DNA of 64,000 nucleotides. It comes from Chondrosia reniformis. Lineage: Eukaryota > Porifera > Demospongiae > Chondrillida > Chondrillidae. Within the stretch, counting starts at the first letter, position 1. Each line of letters begins with the position of its first letter. The stretch spans positions 2,356,001 to 2,420,000 of the forward strand of contig OX359195.1 of NCBI GenBank assembly GCA_947172415.1, written 5' to 3'. The position numbers and the translations under genes were made by a program. Of the stretch, positions 1 through 11,100 are shown one piece after another. The notes beneath the pieces were generated by a model that saw only the letters and a list, made by a program, of their open reading frames with translations, was not told where the DNA came from and did no database searches.

Positions 1-6
1 CTCTAG

Positions 7-2453
7 TGCATTAGGAGGCACCCCAGTCTGGAGGATGTGACATTTCGTTGTAGTGTGAATTTGATGAAAGTGTTCTTGTTTGGTACCAAAGATAAACTAA
101 ACATGAAGAAAGTAAATGTTGACTTTGCTACATGCTCATGTAAGTGTATTGTTATCAAAATATTCAAGTCTATTGATCTTATATGAATGTTTTTATTCAT
201 TTTGGGTGAATATTGTAGTGAAGTTGTTATAACTTGTTAACTTGTCAATATGAGGTCTAGTCCTGATAAGCTGGTGATGTGTGATTGTACGTAGTATATT
301 TTGTAACTTTTGTAGATGCTGATAGTGTAGAGTTACTAGAATGTGTTGTGAGTTGTATGAAGAAAAGCTCACTAAAGACACTTTGTCTCAGGGGGATGGA
401 AGGAGTGCCACAATGTTGTGAAATGTTTGACTGTCTCAGAAGCAGTGAAATAGAAGAGTTTGAGTTTGGACTGAAGTACAGAACTTCATTACCTGTGAGT
501 GTGATGATGATATATAGAATATTATCTTCTCCTCTTTACTCTCCCAATTCACCACTCTGGCCCATACACACCTAACACTATATCTCCTCATAGCTATATA
601 GCCCTGTGTCTTAATGTTATATAGCCTTCGTATGTGTATCTCAATTGAGTTCCAAGTGTATATAGACAGGATCTGTGAAAGACTGTGCAGAAGCTACTGA
701 CTAGTATTGCTTCTCAAGTATATGGACATAACTAACTTATCTTTTGAAGGCTCACTTTGTTACTCCTGATAATGTGTAGCAGTCTTTATGGCTATCCCAT
801 AGTTGGTCTAAATAATGTAATAACTGCATTGTTTATGAGTAAAGGTGTTCATTTGAGAAGAGTGATGTGTCTTGTGTGGTGCAAATTAGTTCAAATGGTC
901 AATCCTTATGACCAGTCCAATCCATTTGATTATTAGAGAGTGCTCTGCTCATTCACTGTTCTCTCAGATCAACTGGTATGTAGAGACTGGAAGTGCTATC
1001 TCATTTCCATGTAGTTATTCCATCCACACAATGTTTACATCATGTCAGCTAACCTTGTTCTGTGCAGAAGACATTTTATTGTTATATCCATGTACTGAAT
1101 TGTGACTTGATATTTCAGTTGACACATTTGTATGGTATATTCTCATGTGTATATCACATCTCTGTTATGTGTGGTGTATACAGGAAGGTCTCACTGATCT
1201 TGTTGAATGTGGAGTTGGACAGTGCAAGACACTCAGGAAGGTCACCATGGGAGCTGGAGGACGTCAAACACTGTCCTCCAGTATATTGAAGGGAGTGATC
1301 CAGAATCCTTTATTGGAACAAGTTTTTCTGTGGAATTGTGACTTTAAAGGTAGGTTTTATAGCTTTTATGTATAGAATGTATTGCCTATGGACTTTATAG
1401 GTTTCATCAACTATGAGGATCATGTACTCTATACAGTCATCTCAATAGAATGGTTGTGTTCAATATAGTGTTCCTTTCAAGTGATTAGTAGCCAATGCAT
1501 AGCTTCTCTCTACAACATTTCAAACTATTACATAAGCATTTAATATACATTTATTATTATAGTGTGTTAAAGTACTGTAATCTCATTGGTTCCTTCAACT
1601 GATAGGAAATGGATCATTACTAATGAAGGTACTACAAAGTGGATTGAAGAGTGTTACAATTGGTCACTCCTTTCTAGGAGACTGTTACAACATCACTCCG
1701 AGGGAGATTGCTAATGCTATTGGGTGTCTACGTGACAACACTTCATTGAAAGAACTCACTATCTGGACTAACACAGACCAGTCTGAGGTACACTTGACTG
1801 CCTATCACTAGTAAATGTTACTTTACTTAATATTACTTTTCCTTACTTATCAAAGGTATATATATGCAGTCTGCTTATTACAAAGTTTAGGTTTATTTGA
1901 CTAGCTTGTGCCAGTCTATGGCCTGTAGATTAAGTAATCACGTCATATTGTAGAACATGTATTTAATTGTTCTGGCTACACTTGTACAGAATATCCAGGA
2001 TGTAGCTGAAAATGATGTCTTGACATCAGTTGAACAGGCTGTCAAGGAGAACACTACACTAGAGAGGTTGGAAGTATATAGTGAATGGAGTGCAGTGAAC
2101 TGGAAGAATGTTGCCCAGAGCATTCTTAAGGGAGCAGCAGCCAATCAGAATCTCAGAGAGTTGAAACTAGTGATGAATGAGGACTACAAAGAATTTGCTC
2201 CTAAACAGGAAGTGATTGACAATGTAAGAAAAGTCAACAAGAAATTGAGACTCATTGTTTTGTTAGGTAAGTGAATGTATTTCATCATCTGGTTGTACAT
2301 GTAATAGGTAGTTTGGTTAACAGTAGATTTACTACTTTCAATCCAAATAGTGTCACATTTGGACTGTGTTATTTATAGGAATACATTATATTATGTTACT
2401 TGTGAATATGTAATTCTCCTGTTTTTGTTCCAGGGTCATTTGATTTCTTGTGA
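7..2453 (+). CDS. NLR-0: LRR-coding 3' part of a NACHT-LRR receptor gene (5' end outside window)
   Basis: Leucine-rich repeat C-terminus of an NLR-type receptor; LRRs in this family sense ligand or hold the NACHT module inactive. Exons inferred by alignment to the downstream paralogs: 7-139, 316-494, 1184-1349, 1606-1787, 1999-2266 and 2434-2453 (TGA at 2451-2453). They join in frame (phases 0/1 alternating) and read LRR-like strings such as SLKTLCLRGME and ANQNLRELKLV. The last exon encodes only the end of a G-S-F-D-F-L terminus. The NACHT and effector exons lie left of the window. No internal stop is seen, so this copy may belong to an intact gene. Confidence 0.85.
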
Positions 2454-3019
2454 AACCGACTGTTATTCTAAAGCTGTTATTGTTTAAACTTATGATTAAT
2501 TATCCTTTTGTTTGAAATAATATTATATAAATATTTTGTATAATACCTAAGTTGTTAAATATCAATTAACCTTATAGGTATTTACCTCTTACTAGAGTCA
2601 GTTGGGAAATAATATAGATCAGTCACCCCATTAGTATCCTAACAATCAGTCCCATTTTGGTGGGGTCCACTTTGTATTTGCCATTCAGTCTCCTAGCAAC
2701 CATTCTTGTGGGTGGGGTCTACATATATATAGCTAGCTTGTACAGCCTCCCACTGGTAACCATCTGAAGAGACAGAGAATGAGAACACTCTATATGCATC
2801 TCTCATTGCCATGGTAATGTGAATCATATACTGTACTGATTAAAGATTTCTAGCCACTAAATTGCATTTAGACTGAAGACAATGCGCAGCACTCTTGCGG
2901 ACATCGTACAAGCACCATGCAGACATCACTAATTTACACCTAATTTTACACATTCTATATGCCTAACATCGCACTTATGAATCATAATCTACTATACTGT
3001 GAGAAGTTATCTCTAAAAT
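2454..3019. other. Intergenic stretch downstream of NLR-0
   Basis: No gene seen. It holds two copies of a ~50-bp unit built around CTCCTAGCAACCA (about 2640-2720), which recurs after every NLR gene in the window. From about 2835 it is the left flank of the decayed gene fragment that follows; that flank matches 40290-40480. The FNBP4-like minus-strand exon found after the other receptors is absent here. Confidence 0.6.
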
Positions 3020-3605
3020 GTCTTGAAAACCCAACAAAATTGCTGTAAAATGGTTGGAATCGAAGGATGCTGGGAAAACACATCGAGTAAACGTTAAGCA
3101 TATTGTAGGAAAGTGTGAGGATATTCAAAAATGAGCCAAGATTGTCGTAAAACTGAATACACAACAATATCGTGGAAAGGTTGTCGATCTTCTCGATTTC
3201 CTTCCCCCTATGAAGCCATTGCTGTGAAAGAAGTCAAGGCCTTCAGAAGAAAATAAGAAAATTCGACAGAAAAGGAAGCGAACAGAGGTTTGTTTAGTTT
3301 TTATATTGCCAAAAACCTAACGCCTACGCGAGTATATACATGTATCTGCTCAAAATTATTCTTCATCTTCAAGACCCTCTGGTTAGGAAATAACTCACCA
3401 GCAAGCTTAGGCAGTGAAAATGATTTGGACTTGAGTTGCAGTGCCCTTGATATTCCAAAAGTAGAAAAGGACAGCAACAGAATTAGAACACCACTCAAGG
3501 AGATGACAAATCATAACGTAATACCAAAGAAAATAATTTTAAGTTCTCTCTCTCCACTTTTATCCAGCTGCAGCCCTCCATCCCAATCTTCTGACACCCC
3601 CCAGC
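3020..3605 (+). pseudogene. Decayed copy of an unidentified small-domain gene
   Basis: The reading frame from 3020 aligns with the open ORF at 40484-40732 (shared KWLESKDAGKTHRVNVKHIV) but has three in-frame stops: codon 3, one mid-domain, and one after the shared PPMKPLL. It extends further than the open copy, into a basic tail (KKIRQKRKRTE) and then an apparent donor at 3287. A second exon-like open stretch, rich in Ser/Pro, lies at about 3373-3605. The intron argues for DNA-level copying, not a retrocopy. Many differences from the open copy are CG to TG/CA. I do not recognise the family; the fold could be a small beta-barrel module, but that is a guess. Confidence 0.6.
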
Positions 3606-4365
3606 TCCAGCAGTCTTTTTTTCCCCTTCCTCGTCGCTATGGTAACCACTCATCATTCCTAGAAGTGGGTTGGCAGGATGGCTTTCAAGTTTTTGCCATT
3701 TTCCTCTTACAGCCGATTCTATAGTTGAGATACGTACAAGAGAAAAATTGCTTTAAAAAACAAGTAAAAATATCAAGGAGCAACTACTGCTCCACTTCAG
3801 AGAAGTAGCAGCGAGCATTGGTGTTTGAATAGATAATTCTACTCTATACTGAGTCATTTCCCTCCAGTACACACATACTTAACAGTCTTAGGCGATAAGA
3901 AAAATAATGATTTTAATGACACACTTTCAGAAGCTTCCACATCAACTCCATGTCAACGGTTGCTTAGTAACTGGCTCTTTGAAGAATAAAGTGGAATTTC
4001 ACTTACATGGACAAGGTAAGCTACAATTGTCATAGTAATGCTTCCTTCATGTTTCCCCTCTTATACTAACTACAAAATAGTTGTAATTTCACTCACTAAT
4101 TAGTGGTGATTCTCTTATCAGAACAAGCCAATACTCAAGACCCAGCTCGTTTCCACATTTATCATCAATACCTTTAACCCTTAAAGACTAATACAGTATA
4201 TTTGTATACACACAAGTATACCCACCCATATATATGTAATATGTATACATAGAGTGTATAAATACAGTAATATTATACATTACAGAAAGAAAGAAATAAT
4301 TGTGGAGAAGAGAACTCGTGCATAATGTATATATACTTGGTTCAGACCAGCCACTACTGCTCCAA

Positions 4366-4375
4366 GTCACGTGAC
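4366..4375. promoter_or_regulatory. Palindromic E-box GTCACGTGAC upstream of NLR-1
   Basis: Perfect 10-bp palindrome with a CACGTG core, the type bound by bHLH-ZIP factors (USF, MITF/TFE, MYC/MAX). Identical at 23702-23711 and 50384-50393, in all three retained NLR promoters. Confidence 0.55.
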
Positions 4376-4585
4376 ATATATATGTAAATAATGCGAGTAG
4401 CTAACTGTTGAGGCATATCTTCTTTCAGCATATCCCGCCCTCAGTGAAGAAGACTCGAAACCAAACACTAGCACCAACTTCGTCTGTGAACTTTAGGAAA
4501 CTCTCAACTAATGGCCCAGTTGCTGATGTTTACGTCTGTTCCTACCTCCCGTCATCTTGTCTCTATATGCTTTGAGGTCAGCCGA

Positions 4586-4596
4586 GGGGAATTCCC
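4586..4596. promoter_or_regulatory. kappaB-type site GGGGAATTCCC upstream of NLR-1
   Basis: Perfect palindromic match to the NF-kappaB consensus GGGRNWYYCC, about 600 bp before the NLR-1 start codon. Conserved at 23924-23934 (NLR-2) and, with one change that keeps the consensus, at 50601-50611 (NLR-4). Confidence 0.55.
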
Positions 4597-5188
4597 GTGA
4601 CTACGCCATCCGCAAGTAGGCCTACGCCCTTCCGCCTGTAGACTGTATGTACGCGCGTACGTATGATTGTCAAATGAGTTCTCTGACTTGACACTCTATA
4701 AGACATTATCTTCTTATATCCTGAACTGAACGTTGACGTATCTCTGATCATAAGGACGAGATCTCGTTTTGGTTGAGTTGGAGGTTAGTTGAATCACAGA
4801 TTAACCATTACATGTAGATGTAGTACTAGTGGTTAGTCTATGGTTGAATAAAGTACATTCTAGTCCAATCAGGTAGCCATTTTGACTGTAGAAACCAGAT
4901 AGACTGATACCCCATTTCTAACTGTCATTCCATTCGACAGTTAACAATTGGTTTCAAAGCTTAATTAATAGATAGTCCTGCGTGTAAGTGGAATAGTAGC
5001 TAAACGTTCCATTCATAACACGTAGCTACACCAGCTGTGCGGCCGATCTCTAAGAGTTTATTTGACAAACTGTTCTAATCTGAAACTAACTGGTTGTTTG
5101 TGAATGGAGTGCTACTCAGTAGAGCGTGGTAGCGATAACCTGATCTTTATTTACTTTACTCGTGTTCTCACTTCTTTATGCTATAGTT

Positions 5189-8100
5189 ATGGGAAATGTG
5201 TTTCGTCGTCGAACTGCTTCACCAGTAACACGTCAGGACAGGACACGTCGTTTAGATGAGGAGCAAACTGGAAGTGAGTGATTAACACGAGTAATCTAAT
5301 CCACCACTTTTCTACATCAAGAGACTAAGGCTAGTTTTACATTCTAGTTATTTCTGTTGACTGTGGATTGTGCTGTTTGACTACTGATTGATCAGACCAG
5401 ATATATGACTGACAATGATAACCTCTTAATACTATGACTTTACTGTTTGCATACAAATTGGTCCAGTTCATTCCTTCATGTCTGTATGTAATAGTTATGG
5501 AACCAAACTTTCAATGTGAATGTTAGTGTGAATGTCAGTTTTACCAATTTAACCACTAAAGTGCCAGTACGTAGAACTACGTACATATATAGTTCCACAT
5601 ATAGTGATAAACATGCAGAATGAACAGAGCTAGTTCTACCATATAGATCTTATATACTGAGTTGGTTCTCCATAGGCCAGACCACTATCTAACCGCCATA
5701 TTTATTTGAGAATGTAAAAAGGAGAAGTGCAAGTGATATGAATAGAATGTTCTTTACTTTATTAGGAGAATGTGAGTCATCAGAGTTATCCCAAACAGAA
5801 CCACAAGTCAGTCAAACTGCAGTGACACATCAGGACAGGACACGTCGTTTAGATGAGGAGCAAGCTGGAAGTGAGTGATTAACACGAGTAATCTAATACC
5901 ATTACTTTCTTTACGAGAGTCAGAGAAAGAATATTCTAGACTGCCAGTTGTGCCTCCACCCTGATTGCCCCAATCAGTGGAACTATATAATGCAATAGTA
6001 ATAGTTTTGAAGGTCCATCGGTGGAACTTTATATCTTACGTTAATATACGTAATTATGTAATTCTATAACTATACTAATAAAATTAATCAAATTGCACAC
6101 AACCTTATTCAGCAACACAATAATTTGTGTAAAAGCTCATGCACCTACGTATATGCAGCAAGCACATTCCCTTCAAAATCTGATATAGCAAGAGAGGGAA
6201 CTGTTAAAACTATACTATATAGGGTGTTTACATTCTTTTTTTACTCTTACTTAATGTGCTTTAAAAGGACACACCTCTGCAACACCATTATTTTGAGTGC
6301 ATGTATATAGCCTTAACACACTATTATACCATGCAGTGGTAATTTAGCAGTAGTGGGAAGCCAGTACCACTCTAGGGTGGGTTATGACAACCACCTTTTT
6401 ACAGTGCATGTGTAGACCTAGGACTATCTAGGACTTCTAGTGAGTTTTTGACCATTCCAAAAGGCATTAACACCAGGTAGTATTCCGATATACCTAGGCA
6501 GTATTTTCTAAAATGCTCAGAGAATAGAGAGAGAATGTAATGGAAGTTATCCAGCATGCTGGAATTAATAGTAAAACGCTTTCTTTGGACGATCAAGCAC
6601 GCCAACAAATCACGTATAGATCACTTTAATGCAATGTTTCGCCCTTCACGGGCTTCATCAGGCATACAGTACAAAAAGAGAAAATGTCAACTTATATACT
6701 CATGCATGCAACGGGCAATGAATTGTGTCAGGGTGGCATATGTGTGTCATACACAACTAATGAGCGGTATTACTAAGCTAGATAGCTATAGTCATGTGTG
6801 TAGCTAGCTAGCTATGTAGCTATTCAACTGCAGGCTATCACATACATGTAGTTGCTTATGCATTATCATGTACCAAGAAAAACACAGATATCGACTAGTG
6901 TAAGAAATGTCTTAGCTACAATTCATGAAGGACACGCAAAATCAAGCCATTTAGCTATCTAGCTATGTTCCAAGTAGGTAGCTGGCTAGCTATGCACGCT
7001 TGGCCAATTCGTTGGAATAAACCGTTCGCGTAGCCGTGTGATGGAGATATAGGCCGCTTGTAGATGATCTCTAACCCTTACACGTTCCGTTTCGTTCGAC
7101 TTTCGCTTTCACGTTCGTATTTTACGTCGAAATGGAGCCGCGCCCGTGGAGCGGCCATTTTTCTTAGTATTATTACTTCCTCTCCGTATTCCGTTATTCC
7201 GCTATTCCGTTATTCCGCTATTCCGTTATTCCGCTATTCCGTATTCCGCGTTTTAGTAATACCGACTAATGAGGTAGGAAGTGAATATAGAATAGTACAC
7301 AGTACAATACAGTACAGTACAATAGTACACAATGTGAACCAATCATACATCACGTTAGTCCAGATTGTACGTCTTCCTGGTCCTTATGACCTGTCCACCA
7401 CGTGTGCTGACCCCCAGTCCATGTTGTGGCTTGTCTTCATCCAATGGGCGTTTCGTACATCACCCGTGGACACTGCTCTTTTGTGTTTACTGATCCTAGT
7501 CTTCAAAGGTCGTCCTGTTTCACTGATGTAAACCTCATCACACTGTGAGCAAGCAATCTGGTACACCACACCCTTGTCCATGTGCTTCTGATGTCCCTTC
7601 ACTCTTGTGAGTAGACCCGATAGCGTTGTCTTCTGTTGGAACACAGGGTGGAACACAACCAGAGTAAAGCACAGAGAGAGCACTTAGGAAGCTGAGGGAG
7701 GATGAATCAATAGAGAGGGGTTTAGTAGTACATTAGCAAGAGTCAAACAGTTGTATAACTTATTAAAATGTTCAGGTTCTGGTCAATGAATATATTTATT
7801 TATTTACCAATGAATGTATGTAGGTGTTGTTAGAGAGTTCCTCAGTGAGACTGTCCATTCATTTCTTGGGAGATGTGATTTCAAAAGAGTTGGTGCTTCT
7901 CTGAGAGCAGATAATGTCATTTCAGTTGGAGAGTTCCAGAGACTTCAAGCTTGCCCTCAGTTGGAGGATGCTAACAGGTTCCTGTACAGTCTCTTTGATG
8001 GAGACCCTTCTACAAGGAAACTTGGAGCTCTCTCTGCAGCACTGAAGGATGACACTACACATGACGGACATCAAGAACTAGCTCAACTGATTGACCAGTT

Positions 8101-11100
8101 TCTACAAGGTGAGGATATAGCTGTGGGTGTGGTCATTTATATATCAAATTACTTTGTCATGAACCACATTTATTAACTACAAGTGTTTTAGTGTTACATA
8201 TATATCGATGATATATGCAATTAATGTATTATTAAAGATGACACAATTTCTCTCTTCAGGTCAGGGAAGACATCTTGCTATCTCCACCTCTCCTCACAGT
8301 GATGTAACTCCTGGTCTTAGTGAAGTAAATGTATTCACATAGCAACAGTTATAATGTATACTAACAATAGTTTTTACATATTATTAGAAAAAATAGGGGA
8401 ACTTTAAGATCTAAAGCTGACCTTAAAGCATTGATGTCATAGTCATTTAACTCTGGGTATTACCCCTGCCCACTCATGTCCCCTGAGGAGTGCAATTGAG
8501 CTAATGGGCGGAACCGAAGTTTGCTTGATGGGAACCAGAGTCTCCCCTTAGCCACTCAAAAAGATGGTCGGGCCATAGACAGCTGTTTCTTCCTTATTAG
8601 GACTCATCAGTAAGGCATACGATGGAAGTTTGAGTGGCTAGTCTGCTAATAAGTACTCCCAGAAGCAAAAATGCTTGTGGTCTCCTTATCAGCAGATAAG
8701 GGATACAGCCAAAAGTATGGCTGACCACTAATATGGAAAAAACAGGGGAACTTTAAGATCTAAAGCTGATCTTAAGGCATGACAGGGGTAATATCCAGTT
8801 ATTAGAGCAAATTGTTCTTTTTATGTAAAACTTGGTAGATCCACCCTTTAAATTCCTAGAAACAAGAACCTTACAGAAGTATTTTCTCTTATAGTAGCAT
8901 GTGTGTGAACAACTTTATTATTCACATAGAGTGTTCAATTAATCATATAATATAGAGCTATTATACTTCCTGAATACTTATACAATAGTTAATGAAATAC
9001 ATATTCTCCTTCTTCCTAATGTACAGAATGCTCTGACCAAGCTTAAGGAGGTGTACCAAAATCCAGTCATATCAAACCACTGGTTACTGAAGCTAGCTAT
9101 AATGGACTTTGTCAAACTCCAACTCGTAGAGTCACCAGAATTGAAAGTGAGAAAAGCTGAGCTACAGTGCGCTCCATCTGTAGTTCTAGCATCAGCTACT
9201 GGTCAGTCACATGGCATCAAAGGAAGGTCCATCAGCCAATATTCCAGATACCATCATCCTTATGAACATGAGCGTCCTCATTTCAAAGGAAAGTCCATTA
9301 TCTGCCTGGATATCTTGGAGTACAAGCCTGTACAATCTCCAAAGAAGCGCATCCTGCTGGAAGGAGAGCCTGGTATAGGCAAGTCCACTCTGACCAAACA
9401 GCTGTGCTACAAGTTTGCTGAGGGTACATTTGCCTGTGAATACAAGCTAGTCATTCGCGTAGTACTCCGAAGTCTTCCTTCCGATACCACACTGAGTGTA
9501 GAGGACCTAGTTCGTAGCTGTACCAGTGATGTTGGGGCAAGTCTTGATGAAGAAGATGTTTCCACTTTGAGTCAGTACATCACAGCCAACAAGGGAAAGG
9601 ACACACTGTTCATCATGGATGGCTACGATGAGTTCCCTGAAGAGCTACAGGGGATATCTCTGGTTGCAGACATTCTAAATGGCAAGATCCTCCCCCAGTC
9701 ATCCTTCATCATCACATCCCGACCACGAGCATCAGTCCCTCTACACGACAAAATAGATAGACGCATCGAGGTGAGTGGATTTAGAGAGGAAGAGATTGAG
9801 CAGTTTATAAGAAAGTACTACGGAGAGTCATCTAGTTCTGTAGCTGATGCTTTATTAGCAAGGCTGAACTCTACCCTGCCTCGAATCAAAGCCATGTGCT
9901 TCATCCCTCTGATCCTGCTGATGACATGTTATGTCAATGATGTCCTTGATGCCCCTCCCGATACAATCAGTGATCTATTTAAAAGCATCATCTGCCTCAC
10001 TGTGAAGCGACACTTTGAGAAGAATGGAGTGGAAATGAAAATATGCAGTTTTGAGGATGTCCTGAGACTCTGTCCCCGTTTGATCAAACTGAGTCAACTT
10101 GCCTTTGATGGTGTGCTGAAAGATGTCATCATTTTCCACAATCTGGAGCTGTCAGAAGATGATCATTTTGGTCTAATGAACTGCATCTCTTATCGAAGTG
10201 CCTTTGGTGGAGTCACTGGATCATACCACTTTCTTCACAGAACAGTTCAAGAATTTCTTGCAGCTTGTGCAGTCAAGCAGTTACCTGCCGAGGAACAGAG
10301 AAAGTTCTGGAAAGAGCGACTTGTTCTTGGGTACAACAAGAGAGGAGAGTTTTTCTTATCAGACTCTAACTACGAGATGGCATTCCTTTTCTTCTGCGGC
10401 ATTGGAGGACTAGAGAATGATGCTGTGAGAGACCTCTTGTTTGAGCCACTTGCATTTACCAATGATCATAGGTTTGCTGGAGGGACCCCTTTCACTGAGA
10501 TTGGTACAGCGGTAGCAGAGAGCAGAAATGAAGAGCTGTGTCAAAGGTTCATGGAGTGTTGCAGTCATGCTGACACTAGTGATCTCAGCCCCCATCAGCT
10601 CAACAGTTTAGCTTACCTGATGACCATCAGCAGACACATCAAACGACTGTCAGTTTTGGATAAAAATCGAACTGATTCCTTTTTTAAGCAAATATCTGGA
10701 AAAGTGACATATTTGGAAGAAGTCATAATTAAAAGTGAGTTGATATTGTTAGTTGAGATATGTGAAAAAACACTTTTGTTAACTGTTGACATGCCATATA
10801 TAGAAGAAGTTACAAATTAATAGATCCAGTACAGTGTGTATTGATTGCTTCTAATACCTTAAGCTTGTAATTATCTTTGAAGAATATTCAACCATTAACT
10901 GATGACACTCATCACTTTCCTTCTATAGCATACTCAGTGAGAGAGTCTGTTGTACTTCAAGATTTTCTAAAGTTGCAAAGTTTCCTAAATAAACTGACCT
11001 TTCTATTAGGGGTAAGTTTGCAGTCCAAGTCCAGTTTTATGGCTTCTTTAATTGTGTTGTTTTGTAAATGTTTACCAAACTTATATAAAGTACATTTAAA

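Larger units (their letters stand above)
4270..5188 (+). promoter_or_regulatory. Putative promoter / 5' leader region of NLR-1
   Basis: No ORF of substance. The stretch is conserved at 23630-24525 and in part at 50330-50840, each time just upstream of an NLR first exon, which suggests promoter plus 5' UTR. It has a palindromic CACGTG site, a kappaB-type site, a cluster of CpG and ACGT steps in an otherwise CpG-poor setting (4600-4670), and a TATA-like CTATAAG near 4697. The transcription start is not visible from sequence. Confidence 0.6.
3623..8135. repeat. Segmental duplication, copy A (partner 22960-27085)
   Basis: From 3623 this region matches 22960 onward nearly base for base. It covers the start of the minus-strand FNBP4-like first exon (ATG ATG near 3655), the NLR promoter, exons 1 and 2, the Penelope-like remnant and the CARD-like exon. 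Similarity stops in the intron after that exon, near 8130. Copy A has one extra 500-bp transposon (6765-7264) plus a 9-bp target duplication, and an internal deletion in the GIY-YIG fragment. Confidence 0.9.

Noticed and set aside
908..1105. Possible extra LRR exon in the intron around CTCTCAGATCAACTGG, seen in all copies
   Set aside because: Conserved like the rest of the intron, but its frame does not continue LRR sequence and adding it breaks the phase between 494 and 1184.
5189..5212. N-myristoylation signal at the MGN start of NLR-1/NLR-2
   Set aside because: Gly2 is present but residue 6 is Arg, where the consensus needs a small residue (usually Ser/Thr), so the signal is weak.
7064..7531. 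155-aa + strand ORF
   Set aside because: Spans the 500-bp transposon, its microsatellite and antisense of the GIY-YIG fragment; chance ORF.
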